A DNA stretch of 64,000 nucleotides from assembly GCA_021030915.1 (NCBI GenBank), contig JAGEMR010000114.1, positions 1 to 64,000 of the forward strand, read 5' to 3'. Numbering within the stretch: position 1 is the stretch's first letter; every line of letters starts with the position of its first letter. A model generated the notes under the pieces. The model did not search any database, was not told the origin of the DNA, and worked only from the letters and a program-made list of their open reading frames with translations. The DNA comes from Astrothelium macrocarpum. Lineage: Eukaryota > Ascomycota > Dothideomycetes > Trypetheliales > Trypetheliaceae. The translations under genes and the position numbers were made by a program. Below are positions 1 to 11,713 of the stretch, piece after piece.

Positions 1-1305
1 GATAAACCTTTGGGTAAAAAATGGGTCACTTTTTTCATAAAACGCAATCCACGCGTCGCTTCTATGATTGGACGAAAGTTTGATACCAAAAGAACACAAT
101 ACGCGTCTGAAGAATCAATTATTGAGTTTGTGGAGCTGTTTGAAAAAATACGAAAGCGGTTCAATATTCGCCTGGAGGATATGTGGAATATGGACGAGCA
201 GGGTTTAGGCCTAGGCGTGTGTACGAATTCCATGGTGCTTGCTCAATCTAATAAGAAGCATGCTTATAAAAAAACACCATAGAATAAAGGATGGTTATCC
301 ACTATCGAGGCTATTAATTCATTAGGCCGTCTGATCGATCCGCTCATCATATTCAAAGACAAACACCTTCAAATTATATGGTTCCAATCAGATGAGCTGC
401 CAAATTGGAATTATATTATCTCGCCAAATGGCTGGACATCAAATGAGATTGGATTCGCCTGGCTGACACGTATATTTGATCCACAAACGCGTCCTGAGTA
501 TGGCGGATACAGGCTATTACTGCTCGATGGCCATGTTAGCCATATCAGTGTGGAATTCATATATGCGTGTAAAATGGATCTCAAGATTGAATTAATGTTT
601 ATACTTTCTCACACATCTCATATTCTTCAGCCATTGGATTTATATGGCTTCAGTCCTGTCAAACGTGTATATCATGATGAGATTGAACATTTGGCTCATT
701 TGGATGACGGCGCAGCTGTAAAAAAAGATCGCTTTATCAAATGTTACAATCATGCTCGTCAAAAAGGCTTCACAATACGAAATATTCGTACTGGATGGAA
801 GGTAGCTGGCCTAGTGCCGCTGAATTCGTCTGTTTCATGTGGCTCATCATTCGTGTTCAATCCACATATGGGCCCGCATCCCCAGACGCCTCAAAAGCGA
901 CCTCGCTCGGATTCAATCAATACACCACATAATGAGCAACAGCTTCGTACAGCTGTTCGTACATTAAACAAGGCAATATGTGTAAATAATGATATCAGAC
1001 GTTTGTTCACCAAAACAGGCAGAACACTAGCAGCTGTAATTATAGAGAATGTAGCGCTGGAAAACACAAATAAGCGCTTACGCCATGAAATGGAGCAGAG
1101 TACTGCTCAGCCAGCTAGAAAAGTAATCAAATTTGATGCAAATGAGAAGTTCGCCACGGTGGTGGAGATCAAAAAGGCATTTGATGAAGCGGCGGCTTCA
1201 GCAACTGCTCCACCACCAAAATCAGCGCCAAAAGCAAAAAAAATACCTTCCAATGCTACATCAGAACCTGTATTTAGCCACATGTGCACACAATTTCAAA
1301 CGTAG
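1..1305 (+). mobile_element. Pogo/Fot-like (Tc1-mariner superfamily) transposase, 5'-truncated by window edge, one in-frame stop
   Basis: One reading frame runs from the window edge to the stop at 1303-1305 and is interrupted only by a TAG at 280-282. The protein has the pogo/Fot-type DDE_1 layout. The first Asp is in MDEQG (codon 193-195), the second in LLLDGHVSH (526-528), and the third in HILQPLDLYGFSPVK (637-639). That leaves 36 residues between the second and third Asp, close to the DD35D spacing of pogo-like enzymes. The C-terminal part is helical and ends in an Ala/Pro/Lys-rich tail. The role would be cut-and-paste transposition in the nucleus. The 5' end, helix-turn-helix DNA-binding region and left terminal repeat lie outside the window. 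The right end should be a little after 1305 but cannot be fixed without the left repeat. Apart from the one stop the copy is well preserved, unlike the AT-rich blocks nearby. Confidence 0.85.
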
Positions 1306-1862
1306 CTGAATTCGTTGAGTAATTACACCAAATAATGAACGAGACGAAATGGTGGAGGTGCGCCGCTTCGGGGGGTGAGCCGCTTCTAGGTACGCCGACT
1401 TATGTAAAAGCTCCACAACTGGAACAGGTTTGGCGCAGAATGCCTTGGGCTTAAATGCTTTGCTGCTCAAAACCCATGACATTCTATTCGCTCCATGCAA
1501 GATTTGATCATGGATATTGGAGGGGTATTTCATGCTAGATGACGTCTTCGAATGAGGTCTACTGCAGTATGATCGACTCATCTTCAACGTGATGCGCCTT
1601 GAGCGCCAACCGGGCTGTGCACTGGATCGAAAGCAGCTCAAAAGCTGCGCTGCTAAGCGAAGGCTGATTGTGGTCCACACTGTTTGCTTTTGTTGCCAGC
1701 CACTTAGAGCATTTAAGTCGCGTTTCTTGTGCGGTGTATGGGCAACGGCTATGATCTCAGCTTCGGAGCAACTAAGTCCCTTTAATTCCCCAGTGGGGTT
1801 CATAAATCTCTTATCTTGATTGCGGTTATAGACGACCAGAGTCGTTCAGAAACTCTTCCCCG
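1306..1862. other. Intergenic, no supported gene
   Basis: This stretch holds the 3' flank of the transposon and the promoter of the gene starting at 1863. Open frames here on both strands have no recognisable domain and overlap one another. I see no tRNA, repeat or clear element end. Confidence 0.5.
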
Positions 1863-3535
1863 ATGGCGGATCGTGATCCTGGTGGTTCGTGGCGGAAATC
1901 TGAAGTGCAAAGTGCAAATGACTTGGATCTAGTTAGAGCCTTGAGTCAAAACTTTCGGTTCAAAATCTACGAAGAAGTCACCTCCAAATTGGATCGCGCT
2001 GAAGATGCTCAAGGAATTCTGGTCGCGAGCCGCGCTACCGAAGCCCACCAAGCCCTGCATAAAGGAGAAAAGCTCATTGCCTATGCTCATGAATTTATAG
2101 AGTCATATCAAGGATTGGTTGATGTCATTAAGGGAGTTGACCCTCGATTCGGCGCTATCGCGGTGGGTATTGTTCGTGTGGCGTTTCAGGTACGAAGGCC
2201 AAACACACTGATCAAGCAAATTTCTAATATCATTTCTCGTAAAGGTCCCCGGTATCAAAAGAAAGCAGGAATCCAAAGTCTCTGGAACTCTGGAGACTCT
2301 TGGCTCGTACCTCAAGCAAGCGCATAGGCTCCATGGCGTTCAACAAGACAATGCCGTTGTGCAAAAATGGGCGCAAGAAGTCTGTCGTCTGACAAGTCAA
2401 CTCGCCGATAACGCGTTCCAGTATTTCACTAGCAAACGCCGTCGTAAGTCCAGCCAAGTATATCTGATGAGCAGAAAGATTAAGATCGTCCAAGGGTATA
2501 TCAAAGCCGTCTCTAGTTCGAGCGAGGACCTCGTCGCACAATCCGCTGAAAAGATTAAGTTTGCACTATATCAGCTATTTTCCGAAATCTTTACCGAGCT
2601 AGTTTTGTCCTCGCAAAGGCAGGAACAGAACATCCTAAGGATTAGGAAAGACAAAGAACGTACGTACATTTGTGTCCTGACTACTTCTCATGCGAAAGGT
2701 AGTCGAGCTGAGAGTTTGTCCAGGAGACGACCGGTCTCAATTGAGGAGTATACTTGGTGTCGAAGAATCGTTCGATGATTCGGCCCGAGGACTTCTCCAA
2801 AAACTCGATGGTCAATTCAACGCTAAGCGACGGCCTGGTCAGCGGAATCACGAAGTACCTGCACTGCAGCAGGTTAGTATGGTCCTTCTTGGAGAAGATG
2901 CTTCATTTCGACGCTGGAAAGAATCAAAGGAATCCTCAATGCTCATTCTTGCAGGTTGCAACAACAACAAAGTTGCTCAGCATCGAGAGTGTTGGCTTTC
3001 GCCTGTTACAGCCTATCTTTTTGAAGACATGAAGAAGAGAGGAGAGAACGTGGCGTTTATATCCGCTACACAGCTTATCCAGGAGTCGTCCATCACGAAA
3101 TCTGATCGAATCGATCTGGTGGAACAGAAGATCTACTCTCACTTATTGTTTCAGATATTGAACTGGGACTTAGGTTTCTTTGAGTACAATAAATCCTACG
3201 TCGTTCACGAACTGCAGTCGAGGACGCTGGTGGAAAGCGAGAACAAGTATCAACAGCTAGTGAAAGAATTGCTGAAACGATGGATCCAACGGAATGACCT
3301 GGAAACGAGAACGTCTTATGTCATCATCGATCGTATCGACGAGTGCTATCAAGATCAAATATCTGTTCGGAACCTGGTGCTGCGCTTGTGGGAGATGTCA
3401 TATACCAATGGACTATATCTTAAGTTTCTTTTGGTCGTAGCAAGTTCGAGTCGTCAGCATTGGGATTTTAGCCATTTACAAGAGAGCGATATATTTCACA
3501 CCAAGTATTGGGATCAGGTTCAAATACGGAAGTAG
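1863..3535 (+). CDS. STAND/NACHT-like fungal protein, three exons, degenerate P-loop
   Basis: Exons 1863-2189, 2245-2659 and 2703-3535 join in frame to give 524 residues. Intron 1 (55 nt) has GTACGA, a CTAAT branch and AAAG. Intron 2 (43 nt) has GTACGT and a CTGAC branch and is unusually short. Residues 1-240 are an all-helical N-terminal region like those in front of fungal NACHT proteins (DUF7708-like, recognised from pattern only). Around 330-345 comes ILAGCNNNKVAQ, where a Walker A loop is expected but the GxxxxGK[ST] consensus is lost. VIIDRIDECYQ near 455 resembles a Walker B segment. The protein stops soon after, which is usual for the short members I know. Such proteins are linked to innate recognition or incompatibility in fungi. 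Loss of the P-loop Lys-Ser/Thr suggests that NTP binding is weakened or absent. A decaying paralogue is possible. Confidence 0.6.
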
Positions 3536-4695
3536 GGGCAATGGCATGATTATTCGCTTTTGCGCCCGCATCCCTTTCGAAATTCATGCCGTGACGCTTT
3601 TTTCCATCAGCTAGTGAGAGTTTGCATTCTGTAAAGTACGGGTAGACACTTCATGGCTTTCCAAAATACGCCTAACATTTGCAACCATTCGCTTTCTGGA
3701 TTTTGTCAATGTATTATCATGAACTTATAACCAAGAGGCATTTTTATACAGACAGGAGAGGAATTCATGTGGCTGTTTGCATTAAAGCAGCACCTGTTAC
3801 TGCTTCTTGCCAGCACTACTGTATGTGTGTGTGCTTTCGGCCTTTTGCTCGCTTTTATCGTCAACCGATGAGAAGATGTCTTTGCGAGTACCTTGGCATA
3901 TGCTGCTGTCCCTATGGTCTTCGTTGGTGCTTTAATGCAAAATACTTAAAGTCACCGAAACTGGGCAGGGTGAGAGACAATAGGTCACTGCAACCGCTCC
4001 GGCCTAATGTCAGAAACCATTGGCTCTTGCTTCGGGTAGAGGATCCCAAATTCAGGCACTATTATGGTGGGATGATCAGTCGGGCTCCGAACACATTCAA
4101 GCTTGTTCAGTCTAGCTCAGCTACGGCCCAATTTAGGATATACCATTAGATGCCAGTAGTAGATCTGAATGAAAAAAAAAAAAAAAAAAAAAAAACACAC
4201 ATACGAGTAGGAAGGCAAGGATACGTCTAATTAATTTTGGTATTTAAAGCCGAGTGACGATTCCTCGGTTTTCGGAGGCAGTTGCCAGCCTTTTCGTAGG
4301 GCCTTATCACCGTTGGTGGGACTATATAGTGCAATAGGTTACAACCCATACCCAGTCATGATCATAACGAGCAGCTTTGGAGCAACAGCCCTGAATTTCA
4401 GCGAAGCCTGCCTTCTTCTAATACTGTCGTTTGGTAGCATCAGAACAGGAGCTGTTTGGATACGTAGTAGCTGTCATCTCTGCAAAGGACACCTCTTCAT
4501 CGGTCCAAGTAAGCGAAGGAATTGCATACTCTGATATCTCCTTTGCCATAAAATCTCTGAGCACCAGTGTTTGATGTGTTAAGCAAGCGTATAATGGCTT
4601 AATATATAAAGCGTTAATCTTGTGGTTATGTCTGATTGAATTAGGGAGAAATGGTTAGATCAGGTATTTGAGCTATCTGAGGTTGTGAGAACTGT
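3536..4695. other. Intergenic, no supported gene
   Basis: An open frame at 3679-4149 has odd Cys/Arg-rich composition and no recognisable domain, so I do not call it. Base composition is ordinary until about 4560 and then falls towards the AT-rich block. The only distinct item is the poly-A tract listed separately. Confidence 0.5.
4172..4195. repeat. Poly-A tract (24 A) followed by CA repeats
   Basis: A run of 24 A is followed by a short CACACACA stretch. It may be a simple microsatellite. A retroposon poly-A tail is another possibility, but no reverse transcriptase or target duplication is visible next to it. Confidence 0.8.
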
Positions 4696-4715
4696 ATCAG
4701 GGATCGGAAAAATTA
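4696..4715 (+). repeat. Left 20-bp terminal inverted repeat of AT-rich block 1
   Basis: Sequence atcagggatcggaaaaatta; exact reverse complement at 7190-7209. Confidence 0.9.
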
Positions 4716-7158
4716 ATGAATTGAATTAGGATGGATAAATCCTATTTTTGGATGGATAAGGATGAATATCCGAATTAATTCGAATTATACATAATATGCA
4801 AAAATTCTAATCAAATTAGATTTAATGATTATTTTTGCTAATATAAATTATTTTTCTTATTTTGTATAATACCAAATCTATCAAAAATATCTTTTATATA
4901 GAGATTAAATTTCTATTTCAACATTATATAAATGAAAGTCTGAAATCCTATTTCGGATTCAATTTTTTAAATATTCAATTCTTTCAATATTTTTAAGATC
5001 AAATTTTATATGTTTTCAAAAAATTATATGACGAATTTATGAGAATATTTTTTCTAATTCATTATTCATAATCGGAATAGAAAATATTTTAATTATAAAA
5101 TATAAAAAAAATGAATATTTATTTTATTATTGATTTTGATATTATTATCATAAAATTGAAAATTTTTTAATCTCATACGGGACTTTTTTATAATATAACT
5201 GATATTCATTTTATTTCTTTTATCGTATAATGATTTTATTTCATATATCAGTTATAATCTGATAATATATAATTATTAAAAATTTTTTTAATAAAATTTT
5301 TAGATGAATATCATTATATGATAAAAATTCTATTATATCATGAATTATTTGATATTCATTTTAAAAAGATTGAATATTTTATAAAATTTGAAATTTCCAT
5401 TATTCTGGCCAGATTATTTGGATATATTTTATATGATAATATAGATTGAATATCAAAATTATTATATAATAAAATGAATCGTTTAAAATTTCATAATATT
5501 TCTAAAATTTATTCTAATTATATTTAATCTGTATAATAAAATCTAAATCTATTTTTCTTTTCTCATTCTAATTTTATTAATTTTTATATAAATAAAATTT
5601 TATGAATTTATATATATTAAAGATCTTTTAATATATATTAATAAAATATCCATTATTTATAATATCTGATCCAAATATATTTAATTATTTTCAAATATAA
5701 AAATTATTATATAAAATGATTCCAAAAATTTATAAATTATACGAAAATATTTCCAATTATATATATTAAAAAGATCAGATGAAAAAATGAAAAAATAAAA
5801 TTTTATATATTAATCAATTTATGATTCATAATTTATTATAATATTAAAAAGATTATATCAAAAATTCCATTTTATATGATTATTTAATAAAAATAATTTT
5901 TTTATAAATTATCTGAAATTTTTTATATAAATTGATAAATTTTGATTATAAATAAAAATATTATGAAATTTTTTAAATATTTCTAATATACGAAATTAAT
6001 TTATTTTATTCTTTTATCATTTTTTATTTAATTAAATTTCTTTTTTTTTTTTTTAATCGTATGAATTCAAAAAAATAATATTAAAAATTTTAAAAAAAAA
6101 AAAATCTTATATAATAAAATTAAAAATATAATTTAAATAACGAATTTTTTATATTTATAAATTTTAAAAGATTTTTTATATTTTAAAATTATTATTCATT
6201 ATACGATAAAAAATATTATTTATATTGGAATTATTTTCAATCATAATTCCAATTTTATATATTATTTTATAATTTTGAAAAATTATATAAATAATAATTT
6301 ATTGATTTTTTTCTGAATGATTGATTATTATATAAAAAATAAAAAGAATTTTTCGAAATTTCAGATTTTTATTCATATAATACACGTAAATTGTTAAAAA
6401 AAAATGATTATTAGATGAGATTCAGATATCGATTGAAAAATGAATATTCGTTAATACGAATTAAAAATCTTTTTATATAAAATTTTATTAACGTATAAAT
6501 TGATTTTTTATATATAAAATAAAAATTTTGATGTTTATTAGAATTTTTATTATTAAATTTAAAATAGAATAAAAAATATGAAATTTTGGCCATTCGATCA
6601 GACGAAAAAGAAGATTTTATATGATTATAAGATTGATTAAAATCTATTAAAAAATCTCTTATTTGAATATTTTTTTTAAAATCAGTTTTTTTAATTCATT
6701 TATTTTATATATATTTTTCATCATTTTTTGATAAAATATTAAAAATTGAATGGCGGAAATTTGTTTTATATAAAATATATGAAAATCATAATTAATTTTA
6801 TACTGATTCTTCGGATAATTTCGGAAATTCGTTATTATATATGAATTATATAAATAATTTTCAATTTTATAATAAAAGATTTTTCTTTTTTTTTTTATTT
6901 TTGATTCGTGATCATACGATTCACGGATATATTGATGGATAATAAAAGGTATTCTTTTGATATATTTTCGTATATTGATAATTTCAGAAAAAATAATAAT
7001 AAAAAAGGCCTCAGAATTGATTGATATTTTAATTGAAATATTTTACAAAAATAAAACAGAAGAATTTTTTAATATAAAAACTAATTTCGGCTATCGGATA
7101 TCAAACAAAATTCTGAATCATTCTGAATAATTCTCTTATCCATTTTTATCCGAAAATT

Positions 7159-9234
7159 ATGAATTATTGGATTATATTCGAATGTTGCATAATTTTTCCG
7201 ATCCCTGATCTGAAGGGAGTTGAAAGAATAGAAGACGTCGATGTAAACAAAGTCTACAACCAAAAAGTCATCATCTACTCAATCTCCCTGCTGAATGCAG
7301 TCAGGAGAAATATCCAGTATTATCCTAGTCAAGACCTCACTGGAGACAGTGTTACGATAAATGAACCGTACATGTGCTTGGTTCACTACTACGATGAGCT
7401 CAAAGAGATAACATCGCCTTGTGATTTTGGTGACGAAAGTAAGGGGTGCAGGAAGCATGAGCACAGAACTCTCTGTGAAGAGACAACCAAGAAGCACATC
7501 GAAGTCTTGCTAGAATTCTTGGAACCCACGATGAGAAAGAAAATCCGACCAGCCCACGAGAAACTATGCAGGGAGACACCCGTCGTCACCTTTGACATGC
7601 TTTGGCTCCTTTTCCGTCCAGGGACAGATTCGTATTCTAAAATCAATGGCGATCCTCAGTTTCTCATGTCTTCTGTGTCTTACAGTGCTGTTAGGGGTAA
7701 GCTCAAGGAGGGCGAAGATCGTGAGGCAGTAAGACCTTGGGTCGTACATGGATGGTTCCTCATAAGCGATGGAGAGCGAATTGGACGCGAATACGCTTGG
7801 GACACAATTAGTCATTTTGAAGGTGAAATGGAGGTTTTGCAGTTGCAGATTTTTCCTTGCACAAACTGGCATAAAGTCAACGGTGATAGTCGGAGAGAAA
7901 ATGCAAGTGCATACGGAAAATTGCTGTTTAGCTTGTTGCGAAACGGGCACAGAGGAATGTACTGTGATGGATATACCTATGTTACAGAATTCCGAGTGTC
8001 GAAGGTGATAAAATAGCCCCGCTTTTGCTATGTTGTCGCATCGAATAACGATGCCTAGTACTACGGCCGGGTTGTCATCGATCCCACCGCCGCTTCGAAG
8101 TATCATGAGATGACGAAGATAGCACCTTTGGGTTCTAACGGAAAGGGACCCGGAGACCGTAGCACGCATCTGGTTTCACTTGGACTCAACAGCAACAGGT
8201 ACACTGCTTATGAATCCATTGATCTTGAAGAAGAGCACCGGATGACTGATCATCATTATTTCTTGATGTTGCCACTTGTCGGCGGGTTTGGTCTAGACGA
8301 TAAGTCGTGGAGATCGTTCTTTGTTGGATCCCTAAACGATGTGAAATACCGGGAAATGGCCCTCGAGAGTCTCGTGTTGGCCGATGATGACTTGAAGATG
8401 TTAAAAGCGTTAGCGAACCAGCAGAGCACCAGTAGGAATGCATTCAATCTAGACTTCATCGCTGGCAAGGGAGAGGGTCAAGTTGTGCTACTTCATGGAC
8501 CCCCAGGGGTGGGCAAGACCTACACAGTTGAGGCCATTTCGGCTTACTTCAAACGGCCACTTCTTTCGTTAACAATAGCTGACATTGGGATGGACGAGGA
8601 GAATATGGAGCAGAACCTATCCAAATGGCTCGACTTGGCTGAGAACTGGAATGCGATACTCCTAATAGACGAAGCTGACATTTTCCTCCAGAGACGAGGC
8701 AACAGCTCCATCCAACGCAATGGCCTCGTCTCCGTCTTTCTCCGCAAGATTGAATACTTCAGGGGAATGCTGTTTCTTACCACCAATCGAGTCGGTCAAA
8801 TAGACGATGCTTTCTCCTCCCGTATCCACGCAACGATCGGCTATCCAAAGCTTGACAATTCTAAGCGACCTAAAATCTGGCAAGCATTCTTCAACAAACT
8901 CACAGAGGATCACGGAAACAAGATCTACGTAGCATCCGCAGCCAAGAAATATGTTCTCGAAAACGCTGACATCCATGCGCGGCAGTGGAACGGCAGAGAG
9001 ATCCGGAATGCTTTCCAGACTGCTGCCGCGCTGGCGGAATATGAGGCTTTTGAAGATCGTGATGTACGGCGGGACGGGCAACAGATTGCCATCCAGAAAC
9101 AGCACTTCGAACAAGTGATGAAGATGAGTAGGCAGTTCGAGCAATACCTGACTCGTATAGACGAAAAGGATGAATCCGAAAGAGCGAGGTCGAGGAAGGA
9201 CCGGGTCGACGAAGGTGACGATGATCAAGATTGA
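7159..9234 (+). CDS. AAA+ ATPase with N-terminal DUF7025-like region
   Basis: Exons 7159-8004 and 8059-9234 join in phase 0 across a 54-nt intron (GTGATA..CCTAG), giving VSK followed by YYGRVVIDP, the expected sequence of this fungal family. From 7159 the product is 673 residues. About 40-240 is the family-specific region (LLNAVRRN, TFDMLWLLF, WRFxxLQIFPC-like). Walker A is GPPGVGKT at 429-436 (8497-8520). Walker B is ILLIDEAD with Asp-Glu at 486-487. The sensor-1-like FLTTNR and an Arg-bearing SSRIH follow. The role is ATP-driven remodelling; the substrate is unknown. The first 17 codons, including the only early ATG, lie inside the right inverted repeat of the AT-rich block. The next Met is near residue 74. 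The native N-terminus has probably been replaced or lost. Confidence 0.85.
7190..7209 (-). repeat. Right 20-bp terminal inverted repeat of AT-rich block 1
   Basis: Exact reverse complement of 4696-4715. It lies inside the open frame of the AAA+ ATPase gene, whose first non-repeat codon is at 7210. Confidence 0.9.
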
Positions 9235-11713
9235 TAGGAACTCGAGCGTTGTGTGCACGCCTAGTCACAAATCCGAAAAGGAGCCTGGCTTAAGCTGTTG
9301 AAGCGCCAAAGATGTTCAAAGGCATCGTGACCAAAGGCCGCAAATTTCGTGATAGTGCTGTCTTTCAGCATTTGAACAACGATTTGGGTATAGTCACTTA
9401 TGGTAGCTGAAAACTTTGATTGGCGTGTATTAAAAGTTTTCCGTCTAGCGGTTGCGAAATTCATTTATAAGGCTGAAAGTCTATTTTGGAAGCCATAGAT
9501 CAGTTCGACGGCTTGTGAGTTAGAATAAATGTTAAGGTTTGGTCCAATACGGATGATGGACGAGTCATACTTCTTATGTAAGCCTGGCCACTGCCAAGTC
9601 TTATACAGGTGGCACAGGTTCGAGAACACAGCTGCGAATGGGAAAGCAATGTTTCTAAAACCTGGACAAGTTTGTTGGAGTTGGTTGAATTCATGAAGAA
9701 TCAATTGAGGTCCAAGTCTCTCGGAGAAGAAAGGGGCGGCTATGTGCGCGCTAAGCTAGTACCAAAGCGGCAATGGATCCCAAGGATCCTCAGAAGCAGT
9801 TTCCAATGAACAAAGTTGATGAGAAGCACTGAAAGCACATTACGAAAGAGCACAAGTAGCATCATCGTATAGCAATATGTCTCAGCACAGTTCGAATGTT
9901 GATGCTATTTTAAGTTGAGATGGTGAAAATGTAGGACCTCCTATGCGTGGCTGTCCTGGGTTTTGCGGCTTTTGGGTGTCTGCTTAAAATCCGAAGTTTT
10001 TACATATGTAGAACTAGCTGTTCCGCCGCGCCGTTGTGCTTTCGGCGCATAAAGAATGAATGCGAATATTTTTGAGAGATGATACAAGAAATCACTCACC
10101 CCACGTTGTAGTTTCATCTCCCGATTTCCATTTTGCTTGCTACGAGCTTGATTGGTTGTAGATTCGAAGCTGAACGATCGTCTAGTACTAGTTCGGTGAT
10201 ACTGTCATGCGAAAAAATTATGCGAAACAGTTCCGAGTCATCAAGATCAGCTTAATGCGAGGGTGGGATGGAAGGTGGGAGTTTGGGCTCGACCGTTGTC
10301 TGGCAGCTGTTGCTCAGCCCAATGTATCTACGTTGAGCTTATAGAGACTAAGTAACCGGTGAGGTTTGCAGCAGGCGGCTTGTATTCGACAGTGGATCTG
10401 TCCAATGCGATAGCCATGCAGGCAGGAAAAGCGGAGATCCGGTGCATGAACGTGGAAGCAGTAAGCAACTATTCGGGCAGCTATCTAAATAGCTGTCTAT
10501 TCAGCAAGCCACTTGATCAAATGCTTGGACAAATTTTCAGAAAGTCGCTCAGATAGCCGCTCAATTCGCCCAACAATTTGCTGTGCAAATAGCCGTCAAT
10601 TCAACGAAAAAGTGAACCCTGTAACAATACTGCTTGACGGCGTATTGGCCTTAGTGGTCGACGGTTTAGGCTTGTGTTGCCGCCGATCTTTAGCGCAATG
10701 GGAGTGGGTTATACATGTTGATCCACGATTGTCGCTGCAAAAGGTTCGTTTGGTTTTGAAAAGTACCTAGGCACTAGGTAAACGCCTGAGCAGGTACCTT
10801 AGGTGGATACCTTGCCTAGGTATCTTACACGCTATGACCAAGTGCTGGATGGAGCTTTGTGCGAAAGCGGCACAGTACATCTCGTCGTGCCTCATGCCTT
10901 CCAAGTTCAAGACACTGGGTACTTGTGAAGCTTTGTTTCAGCCGTTTAAATCGACTTATCGTCTCTCGATTTGCATCCAAGACCTTGCGCGTTAGTCGTT
11001 GAGAGAAAAGGAACTACCTACCCGCCTCTCAAGTCACCGCCACAGCTGGGTGTTCGCTAAAAGGGGCAATGTGAATGCAGAACTTCCTTGCTGCCACGTG
11101 CTTTTCTATCGATTTTAGGGAAAGCTACCGCGCTTCCACGCGATCGGAAGGCATGATTGATGCCGCGCATGGAACGGTCTAGGATGCTCGGGTGCAATCC
11201 TAACAGCAGCTGAAGTCTGAGCGATGGTCTGATTTGACTCTGTTCGGCCAAGCAATACTAATTGCCAATCTTCCCAATTCGACAGCAAGCTGGGTTCCCA
11301 ACTCCTTCGAAGAGCTTTTAGCCGTCGAGAGAATTCCTAATTGAGAGGCGTCACCGACCGGTGTGGCTGGTTCCCAGCTTACTCAATCTCTTTGCCAGGC
11401 AACTCTGAGTCTGACAACCTGAAATCTCACGAAATCCGTCGATTTTATTCACTACAAATGCAACTTTAGTGCAACTAATCTTTCCTCTATCTTTCATCTC
11501 AGAACGTTTCATCCCGTCGTGTCATGTACGATCAATTTGTGACCTCTTACTCAGCGGTGTCACGTGAGAGATACCGTTTGTTACGCACACCTGAGGTAGT
11601 GCTGGGGCTGAGGCGAGCGGGGTTTAGGCTTACCGTGGAAGGTTATATACTAGAGAAAGGATCATTTACCCTCGAGCTACTGGCTTGGACAGGAATCGGA
11701 GGAGGCTAATCGA
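9235..11713. other. 2.5-kb intergenic region upstream of the cluster regulator, no supported gene
   Basis: Several short frames on both strands (for example 9465-9704 and 10359-10770) have no recognisable domain, weak codon bias and overlapping rivals, so none is called. The last few hundred bases should contain the promoter of the Zn2Cys6 gene. An inverted repeat at 10764-10822 is listed separately. Confidence 0.5.
10764..10822. repeat. Short inverted repeat, arms tacctaggc / gcctaggta
   Basis: The 9-nt arms at 10764-10772 and 10814-10822 are perfectly complementary. Two related pieces (actaggta, gtaccttaggtggatacctt) lie between them, making a small cluster of TACCTAGG-like motifs. It lies about 0.9 kb upstream of the regulator. 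Function unknown. Confidence 0.6.

Larger units (their letters stand above)
4696..7209. mobile_element. Extremely AT-rich 2.5-kb block with 20-bp terminal inverted repeats (hAT-like ends)
   Basis: atcagggatcggaaaaatta at 4696-4715 is matched exactly in reverse complement at 7190-7209. Further in, both ends share atggataag followed by a stretch that aligns mainly with transitions and single-base gaps, so the degenerate inverted repeat is about 90-100 bp. The interior is about 10% GC by counting sample lines and encodes nothing. Starting the element at CAGGG gives hAT-like termini. The flanking octamers aactgtat and atctgaag agree at 5 of 8 positions, compatible with an eroded 8-bp duplication. 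I read it as a dead DNA transposon whose interior was mutated to near-pure AT, probably by a RIP-like process. The superfamily is uncertain. Confidence 0.65.

Noticed and set aside
1261..1803. 180-codon minus-strand frame
   Set aside because: It overlaps the transposase 3' end, has no domain and has an opposing frame of similar quality.
3679..4149. 156-codon plus-strand frame
   Set aside because: Cys/Arg/Tyr-rich composition without any family pattern; no splice-linked neighbour.
4172..4195. Poly-A tract as the tail of a LINE-type element
   Set aside because: No reverse transcriptase or endonuclease remnant and no target duplication next to it; a simple repeat explains it.
4770..7150. Mitochondrial DNA inserted in the nucleus as an explanation of the AT-rich block
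   Set aside because: No mitochondrial gene or tRNA is recognisable, composition is even lower in GC than usual mtDNA, and the block has precise inverted-repeat ends.
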